Positions 34,031-44,380 are shown, counted from the first letter of the stretch. The stretch: 64,000 bases of DNA from Nonlabens sp. (GCA_020630715.1 JAHDIQ010000004.1:1-64000); one strand, 5' to 3'. Program-made: numbers and translations. Notes: generated by a model from the letters alone, not told the origin.

Positions 34031-34052
34031 TTTATATGTATTTAGATATAAA
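34031..34052. promoter_or_regulatory. HipB operator candidate O1
   Basis: TTTATAT-N8-ATATAAA, a perfect inverted repeat ending at the base before the hipB ATG. The arms and 8-nt spacer are identical to those at 34111-34132. The N8 spacer also matches the E. coli hip operator design (TATCC-N8-GGATA). Confidence 0.65.
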
Positions 34053-34059
34053 TATCTTA

Positions 34060-34067
34060 CAAAGATA
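34060..34067 (-). promoter_or_regulatory. -7 element of the hipBST operon
   Basis: TATCTTTG matches TAnnTTTG 30 nt before the hipB ATG. It lies between the two operator candidates, so bound HipB would block it from both sides. Confidence 0.65.
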
Positions 34068-34110
34068 GCAATTATATGCAATTAAATATAATATAAAGTT
34101 ATTTTCACTT

Positions 34111-34132
34111 TTTATATGTTTAAAGATATAAA
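34111..34132. promoter_or_regulatory. HipB operator candidate O2
   Basis: The second TTTATAT-N8-ATATAAA palindrome, 80 bp upstream of O1 (about 7.6 helical turns). Confidence 0.6.
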
Positions 34133-34151
34133 TTGTATTTAGAGCAAAAAT

Positions 34152-34186
34152 AAAACCCTTATAATCTATTGATTAAAAGGGTTTTT
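34152..34186 (-). terminator. Terminator of tmRNA
   Basis: AAAACCCTT/AAGGGTTTT stem directly after the tmRNA 3' end on the minus strand, followed by ATTTTTG. Confidence 0.8.
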
Positions 34187-34187
34187 G

Positions 34188-34583
34188 TGGAGTCGGAGAG
34201 ATTCGAACTCTCGTCCAAACGAGCGACTCAATCGCTTTCTACATGTTTAGTTTCTAATTAATTTCAGTCGTTGCACCGGTCAGAAACTACCAAAACAACG
34301 CTTGTCTTTACTTAAATTTCTCCTCAACATCAAAGCCCTATTGAGGATAGATTTACTTTTACGAAATCTCATAATCAGTCGCCGTAAATCAAGGCTTCTG
34401 AGAGATTTCCTGCTTGTCTACCTAGTAGACCGAGGCATTATCCTACTGTAATTCAGATTATGCAGCTAGGGCGTAGTTATTCTCGCCGTTTAAAAAAGTT
34501 GAAAAATGAGATTTAAGAGCTGTTTCCCAGCGCTCTACATGCTTACTATTAACTCGGTCTCGCTGTCAATACCAGTCGACCCC
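34188..34583 (-). ncRNA. ssrA: Transfer-messenger RNA
   Basis: A 396-nt tmRNA that rescues stalled ribosomes with SmpB. The 5' end GGGGTCGACTGG pairs with the 3' CGACTCC to form the tRNA-like acceptor stem. The T-arm GGTTCGAATCTCTC-type sequence is near the 3' end. The tag reading frame at 34487-34458 encodes G-E-N-N-Y-A-L-A-A-stop (resume codon GGC), the kind of tag seen in Bacteroidota. No CCA is encoded. A strong hairpin terminator follows. Confidence 0.93.
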
Positions 34584-34621
34584 AATTGTTGCGCTATCGC
34601 GCAAGTCCTAAATAAGTTGAT

Positions 34622-34650
34622 TTAAATTCCAAATTCCAAACTTTAAACCT
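34622..34650. repeat. Short AAATTCC heptamer repeats upstream of tmRNA
   Basis: AAATTCCAAATTCCAAAC plus degenerate TTTAAACC units. This is the same heptamer family as the array at 61.0-61.1 kb. Confidence 0.5.
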
Positions 34651-34742
34651 TAAACTTATCCAGACTGCAAATATAACAATCTTAATAACCGTAAATCCTA
34701 AAAGAATTGTCAAAAGATCATGCGCAACAAACATGCCAGCTC

Positions 34743-35645
34743 TTAATCATCTTCTCTAATCTGTGCCAGTAAATCTGGAGAAAGATTCCTGTTTTTATTT
34801 CGGCTTAAATAGTGTTTTAAAACACCGCCACGTACTTTATTTACATCAAATTCTATAATGAACGCATTTTCATCTATCGCGTCAATTAACTTTAAGGTTT
34901 TATTGATGTCTATACGGTTAATAATCACTTGAATGATTTGTAGATTTTCTGCTTTACCGCTACCGCCATATCCATGCGCATTATTAATAACCGTAATTCC
35001 AGCACCTATTTCTAGTTTGATCGCACGCTGTAAGGCTTCAGATTTTTTTGAGGTGATGTTCAATCCTATAAAGTTTTCAAAACCTTGGATAAAAATATCA
35101 ATCACTTTTGCAGTAACTAGATAGGCTAGTATAGAGTAGAGCGCAATTTCTATACTTAATAGATAAGCCGTAACGGCAAATAACAACACATTAAATGCCA
35201 TAATCGTTTTACCGATACTTATTCCGTATTTATTCATTAAGAATAATCCTAGTAACTCACTTCCGTCTAGCACTGCACCGTTGCGTATGGTGATCCCAAT
35301 TCCAGATCCTAAAAACATACCGCCAAAAATCGAAATCAGCAATTTATCCTCAGTAATCGTAGGAAAACTTTCCAGACTTATGGATAGTGCCAGTAGTGAT
35401 ATCGCTAGAATAGATTTAATCACGATACGGCGTGATACCGTATATACACCTAACACTAAAAATGGGACACTAATTAGGATAAGCAATATAGAAATATCTA
35501 AATCGATCTGCTGACTTGCTAAAATAGCAATACCAGTAACACCACCATCTAGAAATTGATTAGGTAATAAAAACGCTTTAAGACCTATACTGGCCAGTAA
35601 AATACCCAAAGCAATCTGTCCATATTCCTTAATTAGAGACCTCAT
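34743..35645 (-). CDS. YitT family membrane protein (DUF2179)
   Basis: About 300 residues from MRSLIKEYGQIALGILLASIG. The 15 extra ORF-track residues are dropped because they are unlike the family. Five membrane helices carry the YitT_membrane pattern (FLLPNQFLDGGVTGIAIL, GIGITIRNGAVLDGSELLGLFL). They are followed by a soluble C-terminal DUF2179 domain with TVINNAHGYGGSGK and VDANKVRGGVLK-like sequence. The function of the family is unknown; transport has been suggested. It is monocistronic. Confidence 0.9.
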   Translation of the reverse strand: MRSLIKEYGQIALGILLASIGLKAFLLPNQFLDGGVTGIAILASQQIDLDISILLILISVPFLVLGVYTVSRRIVIKSILAISLLALSISLESFPTITEDKLLISIFGGMFLGSGIGITIRNGAVLDGSELLGLFLMNKYGISIGKTIMAFNVLLFAVTAYLLSIEIALYSILAYLVTAKVIDIFIQGFENFIGLNITSKKSEALQRAIKLEIGAGITVINNAHGYGGSGKAENLQIIQVIINRIDINKTLKLIDAIDENAFIIEFDVNKVRGGVLKHYLSRNKNRNLSPDLLAQIREDD

Positions 35646-35710
35646 GTATTTTTTCTTTAAAGTTAAATCAAATATGAAGACACAAAACAAAAACAGAATA
35701 ATACTTCACA

Positions 35711-35747
35711 AAAAAAGCCGAAACGCAATACAGCGATTCGGCTTTAA
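35711..35747 (-). terminator. Terminator after the cupredoxin-like gene
   Basis: AAAGCCGAA...TTCGGCTTT stem. The minus-strand transcript runs into a stretch of T. Confidence 0.88.
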
Positions 35748-35766
35748 GAAATTGAGATGAATCTAC

Positions 35767-36174
35767 TTACTTTACAATCAGTAGATTGTCTGTAGCGGTA
35801 GGATTCATAGGGCAAAAGTATACATACTCACCGGCGGTAAGTGTGGTAGCTTTAGACTTTTCTGTAGTTCCAGTTGTAACAACTTTAGTCACATAGGCTG
35901 TTTTGATATGGTTTTCTGGCTTAGAAATGTCTTGACCTTTTTTTACAAGTACAAAACCTACATCGTGACCTACGTTATTATTTGCGACGGCAAACTCATA
36001 AGTTCCTGCATCTACGGTTATTTGTTTTTGTACAAATTCACCTTTTACTTGTTCTAATGAGATGGTTTTTACGGTGCTGTCCATAATCTTGTCTTTTTTC
36101 ATCATGCTGTCTTGAGCCTGAACGCTAAAGGTGAATAAAATGGCTGCGGTTAAAAATGCGATTACGTTTTTCAT
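35767..36174 (-). CDS. Secreted cupredoxin-like protein
   Basis: 135 residues with a signal peptide (FTFSVQAQ), a lysine/methionine-rich spacer (DSMMKKDKIMDS), and a single beta-sandwich domain. Copper-ligand-like positions are NVGHDVGFVLV (His) and YVYFCPMNPT (Cys, Met). The usual C-x(n)-H-x(n)-M order of plastocyanins is altered because no His follows the Cys, so copper binding is uncertain. It would be periplasmic. It has its own terminator and no linked genes. Confidence 0.65.
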   Translation of the reverse strand: MKNVIAFLTAAILFTFSVQAQDSMMKKDKIMDSTVKTISLEQVKGEFVQKQITVDAGTYEFAVANNNVGHDVGFVLVKKGQDISKPENHIKTAYVTKVVTTGTTEKSKATTLTAGEYVYFCPMNPTATDNLLIVK

Positions 36175-36425
36175 GTTTTGTTTTTTAGTGCCTATTTAAA
36201 AGGCGTTGTTATTAATTACATGGCAAATATGCGACGCTATCATACCTTCAATTTATGGGTTCTTTCCCGATGAATGTTATTTAATTCCTGATCTTAATAA
36301 AACACTGTTTCTCTTGCTTTAGGTACTTAGGCAGGTTACATGAAGTTTAGTAAAATAAAACAGCACAAGAAGCTTCATGAGATATATGTAGAACTCTATT
36401 TAAAACCAATGATTTTTTTGAATTT

Positions 36426-36441
36426 AGCTTTCGCGAAAGCG
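36426..36441. repeat. GCTTTCGCGAAAGC palindrome, intergenic copy
   Basis: An exact copy, 26 nt downstream of the stop of the T9SS PKD gene on the minus strand. Confidence 0.9.
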
Positions 36442-36467
36442 AGATAATACAAAAATAATAGTGAAAA

Positions 36468-38738
36468 TTACCTTTTTAGAGTAAAATGGCCATTGTGCAC
36501 CTCGCCATTAGAACGAATTACTTTAAACCAGTAATCAGATGATGGTACAGGAATTCCATTTAGAGTTCCATCCCAACCTACATCATCATGTGCAAGCTGT
36601 TTTAGTAATCTACCATACCTGTCATAGATGTAGATTTTGATATCTTGCTCTCTTTTAGAATTAAAAATTTGCCAGAAATCATTAAAACCATCACCGTTAG
36701 GAGTAAAAAAATTATTGTAGTACAATAAAAATAATGGATCACTAGTAACCTCTTGTAAACAATCTACGTCTCTTACATAAACTGTATAATCTCCTAAAGG
36801 TAAATCATTGAAAGTGGAAGAGTTTTGATAAATGACTTGATCTAGTGAATATTCATAATTACCGTCACCTTCTGTAATAATTTCAATAGAGTTGAGGTCT
36901 CTAGTCCAGTCATTTACAATGATTTCTTTTATAATGGGTGGATCTGGTATGGTTACCTCGATAACCGTTTGTGCTTCACAGGTAAAATTACCAAAGTCTT
37001 TTACCACAAATAGGGTGTAGTTACCTGGAGAACTTACCGTAATACTTTGGGTATTCTCGCCAGTAGACCACTCATAACTCAAAAATCCATCAGGTGCATT
37101 AATTGTTAGGTTTTCATTATTACATATACTTTGTTCCGTGTCAATATCAATGTCAATGAACTCTGGAGTTATTATTTCAAATTTTTGAATATCATAGCAG
37201 GTTAGGTTTTTCGAATTTTCCACTCTGACCCAAACTTCCTGAGATCCTATTACTGGAATGTACTCAATAACTTCATTGTCCTTCTTTAATGCATCGTCTT
37301 CTGTAAAATAGTAAGAGACACTAAATATTGAAGGATCTAATCCCGCTAGTATCTCGTCATTTTTATTTACAAAGAATAATGGTGTATCTGCGTTACAATT
37401 GTATATGTTTTCTGGTGCTGGAATCACCGGTGTATCATATATGATTAACTCTTTAGAGTCTGTAAAGGTGAGAACATTATTCATGTCATAAGCTTCCACG
37501 GTTACTTGATATGTTCCAGGAAGTGCATAATTGTGCAACACGTTTTCACCATTTGCGGTATTTCCATCACCTAAATCCCATTGATAGGTAGCACCTATTA
37601 AAGAAGTGTTATAGTTTAACTCTGTAGCTTCTCCTTCACAAATGTTAATAAATGATATACCTTCTGGATATTTAGATAATAAAAAAGTGGGTAAATCTAA
37701 AAGCATGTTAGTGCTTAGATTTATAAATGCAGGGTTATAATTACAACCAGCACCTAATATATTAGGGTTCTCGATTGCAGGCATTGAAGTTTCTCCTCTA
37801 CGCGAAACAAATATTTTACCATCAGGTCCACGTTTTAGGTATGCGTAGTTTGAAGAACCAGTAACAATTGTATTTCTAGCTGGAATATTTTGTGGATCAG
37901 ATATGTCGTATTGTTGAATACCATCACCATTATAGGTGGTGTATAAAATATTATTGTTTGAAGAGAATTCAACAGCAGTAAAGGGTCCTAGACCGTCGGT
38001 TTGGTCTGTTTCTTCCTCTTCATATAATAATTCTAACTTACCCGTTAAATCGTCAAATTCTAGTAGGAATAACTTCCTAAATGTAGGAAATCCTGCTGCA
38101 ATTAATTTGTTATTAGGAGAAATCTCCATTACTCCAAAATTTATGCTGTTAACATCAAAGAAATTCACGCCAGCTGTTGATGAAACTGGAGTAGTAGAGA
38201 TGCCATTAGGAGTTATAAGGTATGATAGCCATTGTCCTTCTCTTAAACATATAAGCCATGAATCCCTGCCATTTGCATGTCTTGCAACAACCATATGTTG
38301 AGTAACATTGTTATTTAGTAACGTATGAATATTATCAGGATCTAATCCACCCAAACCATTATCCATGGTCATGTCTACTATGTTATAACTTAATCTTTTT
38401 CTTAAACCGTCTTGTATGCTTACAAATACATAAAAGCGGTTTTCATTTCCTGGATCTCTGGCGATTGCTGCCTGTGATTCCCAAAATGCATACTCTTGAG
38501 TGGCTGCATTTTCTAAATTTTGATGATTCCTGTTTTTAAAAATTCTTCCGTCAGAATAGAACATTAAATTTCCATCATCGTCATTTGCACAAATGATATT
38601 ATCAGGACCTTCGATTTGACCAAAGAATATAACACGTTCGATAGTGTTATTACCTATTTCGACATAATTAGTACCATCATATTCCATTCCAGCCTTCTGG
38701 CCAAAATACCAAATATTCCGTTCTTTCTGGGCCGTCAA
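36468..38738 (-). CDS. T9SS type B-sorted PKD-domain secreted protein
   Basis: At least 756 residues. An N-terminal propeller-like region covers about 1-345. A PKD domain is near 375-430 (YQWDLGDGNTANGE), followed by Ig-like segments and the gliding-motility-type C-terminal domain for type IX secretion (FFTPNGDGFNDFW...IYDRYGRLLKQL). The start is odd. The ORF-track TTG truncates the signal peptide: the frame continues upstream as KLKFSHTRLILPFLFFCLLL to an ATT at 38796-38798, with no ATG/GTG before the in-frame stop. A -7 element at 38823-38830 fits a start near 38798-38801. Confidence 0.85.
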   Translation of the reverse strand: MTAQKERNIWYFGQKAGMEYDGTNYVEIGNNTIERVIFFGQIEGPDNIICANDDDGNLMFYSDGRIFKNRNHQNLENAATQEYAFWESQAAIARDPGNENRFYVFVSIQDGLRKRLSYNIVDMTMDNGLGGLDPDNIHTLLNNNVTQHMVVARHANGRDSWLICLREGQWLSYLITPNGISTTPVSSTAGVNFFDVNSINFGVMEISPNNKLIAAGFPTFRKLFLLEFDDLTGKLELLYEEEETDQTDGLGPFTAVEFSSNNNILYTTYNGDGIQQYDISDPQNIPARNTIVTGSSNYAYLKRGPDGKIFVSRRGETSMPAIENPNILGAGCNYNPAFINLSTNMLLDLPTFLLSKYPEGISFINICEGEATELNYNTSLIGATYQWDLGDGNTANGENVLHNYALPGTYQVTVEAYDMNNVLTFTDSKELIIYDTPVIPAPENIYNCNADTPLFFVNKNDEILAGLDPSIFSVSYYFTEDDALKKDNEVIEYIPVIGSQEVWVRVENSKNLTCYDIQKFEIITPEFIDIDIDTEQSICNNENLTINAPDGFLSYEWSTGENTQSITVSSPGNYTLFVVKDFGNFTCEAQTVIEVTIPDPPIIKEIIVNDWTRDLNSIEIITEGDGNYEYSLDQVIYQNSSTFNDLPLGDYTVYVRDVDCLQEVTSDPLFLLYYNNFFTPNGDGFNDFWQIFNSKREQDIKIYIYDRYGRLLKQLAHDDVGWDGTLNGIPVPSSDYWFKVIRSNGEVHNGHFTLKR

Positions 38739-38822
38739 TAAGAGGCAGAAAAAGAGGAATGGTAAAATCAGCCTGGTATGTGAAAACTTTAGTTTAATAA
38801 TGTCACCTATTTACGATATGAA

Positions 38823-38830
38823 CAAATATA
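38823..38830 (-). promoter_or_regulatory. -7 element of the T9SS PKD gene
   Basis: TATATTTG. The usual 17-25 nt leader would place the start at the in-frame ATT codons 38798/38801. Confidence 0.6.
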
Positions 38831-38954
38831 GGTGTCAAATCATAAAAAACGTTTAAAACGTTCTTAATGTAATTCCTTTGGGTATGCCATATCTATTGGG
38901 ATTACAACAGTATAGAATTTACTTTTCCTTATCTTGCTCGCTTAAATAAGGAAT

Positions 38955-40178
38955 ATGAAATTTGGTATCATTAAAGAGCGCAAGAATCCGCCAGATAGAC
39001 GTGTAGTGTTCTCTCCAGAGCAGTTAGCTCATTTGAATCACGCTTTCGCGAAAGCGGAATTCATAGTAGAATCGTCACCTATAAGAATCTTTACAGATCA
39101 ACAATACACTGCTCATGGAATAGAAGTGCGCAACGATGTAAGTGATGCAGATGTAATGCTAGGCGTGAAAGAAGTTCCTGTGGACGCATTGATACCTCAT
39201 AAAAGATACTTTTTTTTCTCGCATACCATAAAGAAACAACCTTATAATAAGGAGTTATTACAAGCCATACTAGCCAAAAACATCGAGCTATACGATCATG
39301 AAACCATCGTAAAAGCAAGCGGAGCTAGATTGATCGGTTTTGGTAGATATGCAGGAATAGTAGGAGCCTACAATGGTTTTAGAGCCTTAGGATTGCGCGA
39401 TGGATTATTTGAACTACCTAAAGTAGAGTCACTACCGGATTATCAAGCGCTTAAAGCAGAATTGAGACGTGTGAAATGCGATATTCCTCCTATAAACATT
39501 GCCATTACAGGTACCGGAAAAGTTACTGGTGGTATCGTAGAGATTTTAGATGAATTAGGAATTCATGGATTAAAACCTAAAGAATATCTACAATTATCAC
39601 AATTTAAAAATCTGCAAACGGTGTATACCAGACTAGATGTAACTGATTATTACACTAGAAAGGATGGCTATAGACCTACAAAAACAGAATGCTATAACAA
39701 TCCAGAATTACTCAAAAGCGATTTCATGAAATACGCAAAGGTGACTGATATGTTAATCACAGGTCATTTTTATGGGAATAACGCGCCGTACTTTTTTACC
39801 AGAGAAGATATGAGATCACCAGATTTTAATATCAACCTCGTGGCAGATGTAAGTTGTGATATCGATGGACCTATTGCTTGTACCATCAGACCTAGCACCA
39901 TCGCAAATCCTATTTATGCCTATGATCCAGCTACAGAAAAAGAAGTGCCTTTTAAAACTGATAGTGCGATTACCGTTATGGCGGTAGATAATCTACCATG
40001 TGAATTGCCTAAGGATGCAAGTGAAGGATTTGGCGAGATGTTTAGTAAGCATGTGATTCCAGCATTCTATAATGGTGATAAAGATGGAGTTCTCGCTAGA
40101 GCGCAAATGACCACTAGTAATGGAAAACTGACAGATCGTTTCAGTTATTTACAGGATTATGTAGATGGTAATGAGTAA
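38955..40178 (+). CDS. Saccharopine/alanine dehydrogenase-like NAD(P)-dependent oxidoreductase
   Basis: 407 residues with the AlaDH/PNT N-terminal fold (MKFGIIKERKNPPDRRVVFSPEQ, VMLGVKEVP, FFSHTIKKQ). The central nucleotide fold IAITGTGKVTGG and C-terminal VADVSCDIDGPIACTIRPS are typical of saccharopine dehydrogenase (lysine-forming) relatives. The physiological substrate is unclear because no lysine degradation genes are nearby. An exact palindrome near residue 30 encodes HAFAKAEF in a surface-type segment. Confidence 0.82.
   Translation: MKFGIIKERKNPPDRRVVFSPEQLAHLNHAFAKAEFIVESSPIRIFTDQQYTAHGIEVRNDVSDADVMLGVKEVPVDALIPHKRYFFFSHTIKKQPYNKELLQAILAKNIELYDHETIVKASGARLIGFGRYAGIVGAYNGFRALGLRDGLFELPKVESLPDYQALKAELRRVKCDIPPINIAITGTGKVTGGIVEILDELGIHGLKPKEYLQLSQFKNLQTVYTRLDVTDYYTRKDGYRPTKTECYNNPELLKSDFMKYAKVTDMLITGHFYGNNAPYFFTREDMRSPDFNINLVADVSCDIDGPIACTIRPSTIANPIYAYDPATEKEVPFKTDSAITVMAVDNLPCELPKDASEGFGEMFSKHVIPAFYNGDKDGVLARAQMTTSNGKLTDRFSYLQDYVDGNE
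39041..39056. repeat. GCTTTCGCGAAAGC palindrome inside the 38955 gene
   Basis: An exact copy in frame, encoding AFAKAE. Confidence 0.9.
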
Positions 40179-40227
40179 TCCACAAGGTTGAAAAGCTTCT
40201 GGATAACTAAATATTAGGATTTCCTAA

Positions 40228-41757
<1,530 letters not shown>

Positions 41758-41758
41758 T

Positions 41759-42373
41759 ATGAAGATTATATGTATAGGTCGTAATTATGCACAGCATATT
41801 GCCGAGTTAGAAAACGAGCGACCATCAGAACCAGTGGTGTTTTTAAAACCAGATACCGCAATATTATTAAGTAAACAACCGTTCTTTATACCAGAGTTTA
41901 CAAATGATGTACATCATGAAGTTGAGGTAATTGTAAAAATCAACCGATTAGGAAAACACATCGATCAAAAGTTTGCTCATAAATATTATGATGAGATAGG
42001 TCTAGGAATTGACTTTACAGCTCGCGATGTACAGCAACAATGCAAGGAAAAAGGCTTACCGTGGGAAAAAGCAAAATCATTTGATGGCGCTGCTGTAGTA
42101 TCGCAACAGTTTATAAAGAAAGAGGAGCTAGGCGATTTAAATAATTTAAAATTTGAATTATTTAAAAACGATACCTTGCAACAAGAAGGAGATACCAGTC
42201 ATATGTTATGGGATATTGATGCTATTATAGCGCACGTGTCTCAGTATTTCACCCTTAAAATAGGTGATCTTATTTTTACAGGAACACCAGCAGGTGTGTC
42301 ACAAGTCGTTCCTGGCGACACACTAAAAGGAATACTAGCAAATCGCGAAATGTTCCACATCAAGGTTAAATGA
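41759..42373 (+). CDS. Fumarylacetoacetate hydrolase family protein
   Basis: 204 residues of the FAH domain (MKIICIGRNYAQHIAEL, VVFLKPDTAIL, metal-binding glutamates in HHEVEVIVKI, GIDFTARDVQ, and FTGTPAGVSQV). Members include oxaloacetate decarboxylases/tautomerases and acylpyruvases; the substrate cannot be assigned here. It follows guaB by 1 nt. Its TGA stop overlaps the ATG of the Hpt-like gene by 4 nt (ATGA). Confidence 0.9.
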   Translation: MKIICIGRNYAQHIAELENERPSEPVVFLKPDTAILLSKQPFFIPEFTNDVHHEVEVIVKINRLGKHIDQKFAHKYYDEIGLGIDFTARDVQQQCKEKGLPWEKAKSFDGAAVVSQQFIKKEELGDLNNLKFELFKNDTLQQEGDTSHMLWDIDAIIAHVSQYFTLKIGDLIFTGTPAGVSQVVPGDTLKGILANREMFHIKVK

Positions 42374-42705
42374 AAAAAAGAAATTACAATTTAGATAAAC
42401 TTAAAGAGTTAGCAGAAAATAACCAGGAGTTTATAGACGATATGGTAGCGGTTTTCCTGAAAGAAATCCCATCAGATCTTACCCAATTATCAGGCGCTGT
42501 AAGTTCTGGAAATAGAATGGTTGTGAGTGAATACGCAAGTAAGATCAAACCTACTATTGAATTATTTAGTTTAGAATGCCTTTCAGACCTTAGCGTCTTG
42601 CTGGAATGGAGTAATTCTAATGATCCTATGGTAATTACACCTTACTTTAACCGTGTCGATCAAGAAATAAGAACGGTTATTTCCCAACTTAAAGAAGATT
42701 TTTAA
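42370..42705 (+). CDS. Hpt-domain-like protein lacking the phosphorylatable His
   Basis: A 111-residue helical bundle that resembles histidine phosphotransfer domains (FIDDMVAVFLKEIPSDLTQL, then the second helix EYASKIKPTIELF). In active Hpt domains this second helix contains H-x-[KI]-K; here the position is Ser (ASKIKP). It may therefore be a degenerate member that binds but does not relay phosphate. The position between FAH and cinA genes is conserved in Flavobacteriaceae as far as I know. It abuts cinA with no gap. Confidence 0.7.
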   Translation: MKKRNYNLDKLKELAENNQEFIDDMVAVFLKEIPSDLTQLSGAVSSGNRMVVSEYASKIKPTIELFSLECLSDLSVLLEWSNSNDPMVITPYFNRVDQEIRTVISQLKEDF

Positions 42706-43956
42706 ATGCAGGCTACCATTATTACTATAGGAGATGAAATCCTAATAGGTCAAATCGTGGATACAAATTCGGCATGGATGGCACAGGAGCTCAATAAAAT
42801 AGGAGTTCATGTTCATGAAATTATGTCTATAAGTGATGACAGTGATCATATTAAATCCGCTTTCGCGAAAGCGGAATCAGAATCAGACCTAGTACTTATC
42901 ACAGGCGGTTTAGGTCCTACAAAAGATGATGTCACTAAAAAGACCATTTGCGAGTATTTTCAAGATGAGTTGGTTTTAAATGAGCAGGTTTTAGACCACG
43001 TTACCGCGATTTTTGAGAAATATGTCAAAGCTCCTATCGTTCAAATGAACAAAGATCAGGCACTAGTACCATCAAAAGCACAAATCATAACAAATGAATA
43101 CGGCACTGCGCCAGGAATGTGGTTAGAATCTAATGATACCATATTTGTATCTATGCCTGGTGTACCGTTTGAGATGAAAAATCTCATGACTAACGGCGTA
43201 TTACCTAAGGTAAAAAGCCTAGGAAAATTACCTTTTATATATCACCGTACGATTTTAACCGCTGGACAAGGTGAAAGTACCATAGCCACGCGCATTGAGG
43301 ATTGGGAGAATTCTTTACCGGCACAAGTAAAACTAGCATATTTACCTAGTTTAGGAACCGTGAGACTACGTTTGTCATCTAGTGGTATGGATAAATCACA
43401 AGTGATGAAAGATGTAGATCATGTCGTAGATCAATTATATACGATTATCGATGATATTATCGTAGGAGAAGATACAGGCGATAGTATGGTGCAAACGGTA
43501 ACTCAATTGCTTAAGGAAAAAGAAAAAACACTTGCTATTGCCGAGAGTTGTACCGGTGGAAAGATCGCTAGCCTAATTACAGAAATCCCTGGTGCATCTC
43601 AAATTTTTAAAGGAAGTACTGTGACTTATGCTACGATGTCTAAGGTTGATGTGTTACAAGTGAATCAAGGACTTATAGAACGCGATACGGTAGTAAGTGA
43701 ATCTGTTGCAACGGCGATGGCTTTAGGTGTGCAACAACAATTCAAATCAGATTATGCGCTAGCAACTACTGGGAATGCAGGACCATCTAAAGGCGATAGT
43801 GACGCTTCTATAGGAACTGTTTATATAGGTGTTGCCACACCGTCAAAAAGCTATGCGTTAAAATTCATGATGGGTAATCATAGAGAACGTGTTGTACAAA
43901 AAAGTGTGAACAAGGCACTAGAGCTATTACATAAAGAATTATTAGCCATAAATTAA
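42706..43956 (+). CDS. cinA: CinA family protein (NMN deamidase-related)
   Basis: 416 residues. The N-terminal MoCF/COG1058 domain has ITIGDEILIGQIVDTN and GGLGPTKDDVTK. The C-terminal domain has the NMN amidohydrolase signature AIAESCTGGKIASLI and TGNAGPSKGD. It may recycle nicotinamide mononucleotide and ADP-ribose. It starts immediately after the Hpt-like stop. An exact palindrome encodes SAFAKAES near residue 55. Confidence 0.92.
   Translation: MQATIITIGDEILIGQIVDTNSAWMAQELNKIGVHVHEIMSISDDSDHIKSAFAKAESESDLVLITGGLGPTKDDVTKKTICEYFQDELVLNEQVLDHVTAIFEKYVKAPIVQMNKDQALVPSKAQIITNEYGTAPGMWLESNDTIFVSMPGVPFEMKNLMTNGVLPKVKSLGKLPFIYHRTILTAGQGESTIATRIEDWENSLPAQVKLAYLPSLGTVRLRLSSSGMDKSQVMKDVDHVVDQLYTIIDDIIVGEDTGDSMVQTVTQLLKEKEKTLAIAESCTGGKIASLITEIPGASQIFKGSTVTYATMSKVDVLQVNQGLIERDTVVSESVATAMALGVQQQFKSDYALATTGNAGPSKGDSDASIGTVYIGVATPSKSYALKFMMGNHRERVVQKSVNKALELLHKELLAIN
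42858..42873. repeat. GCTTTCGCGAAAGC palindrome inside cinA
   Basis: An exact copy with arms TCC/GGA, in frame, encoding AFAKAE. Confidence 0.9.
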
Positions 43957-44119
43957 TGAATTCAGTATTAGGTTAATGAGTTTAAAACCAATTGATTAAT
44001 ACTCCATCAGGCTGTTTTTAATCACTAATTTAATTTTTTTAAAAAAAGGCGTCGAATTACACTTGTAGGAATGAATAAATATTCGTTATTTTGCATTCCG
44101 ATTTTAAACACAGATAATC

Positions 44120-44359
44120 ATGTCACGAGTTTGTGAAATTACTGGTAAAAGAGCGATGAGCGGTAACAACGTTTCTCACGCTATGAACAAAACTAAACGT
44201 AGATTTAACGTAAATCTATTTACTAAGCGTTTCTACCTACCAGAAGAGGATAAGTGGATTTCTCTAAAAGTATCTGCAAAAGCAATTAAAAACATCAATA
44301 AAAAAGGTATTACTGCTGTATTAAAAGAATCCCGTGCAAAGGGAATCTATACAAAGTAA
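44120..44359 (+). CDS. rpmB: 50S ribosomal protein L28
   Basis: 79 residues with [21 protein letters not shown] and [15 protein letters not shown], a standard L28. It is the first gene of the L28-L33-DUF4295 cluster that is conserved in Bacteroidota. It probably shares a promoter upstream; a near-consensus TTATTTTG lies about 27 nt before the ATG. Confidence 0.97.
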   Translation: MSRVCEITGKRAMSGNNVSHAMNKTKRRFNVNLFTKRFYLPEEDKWISLKVSAKAIKNINKKGITAVLKESRAKGIYTK

Positions 44360-44380
44360 TCTTTTACAAAGATCATATAG

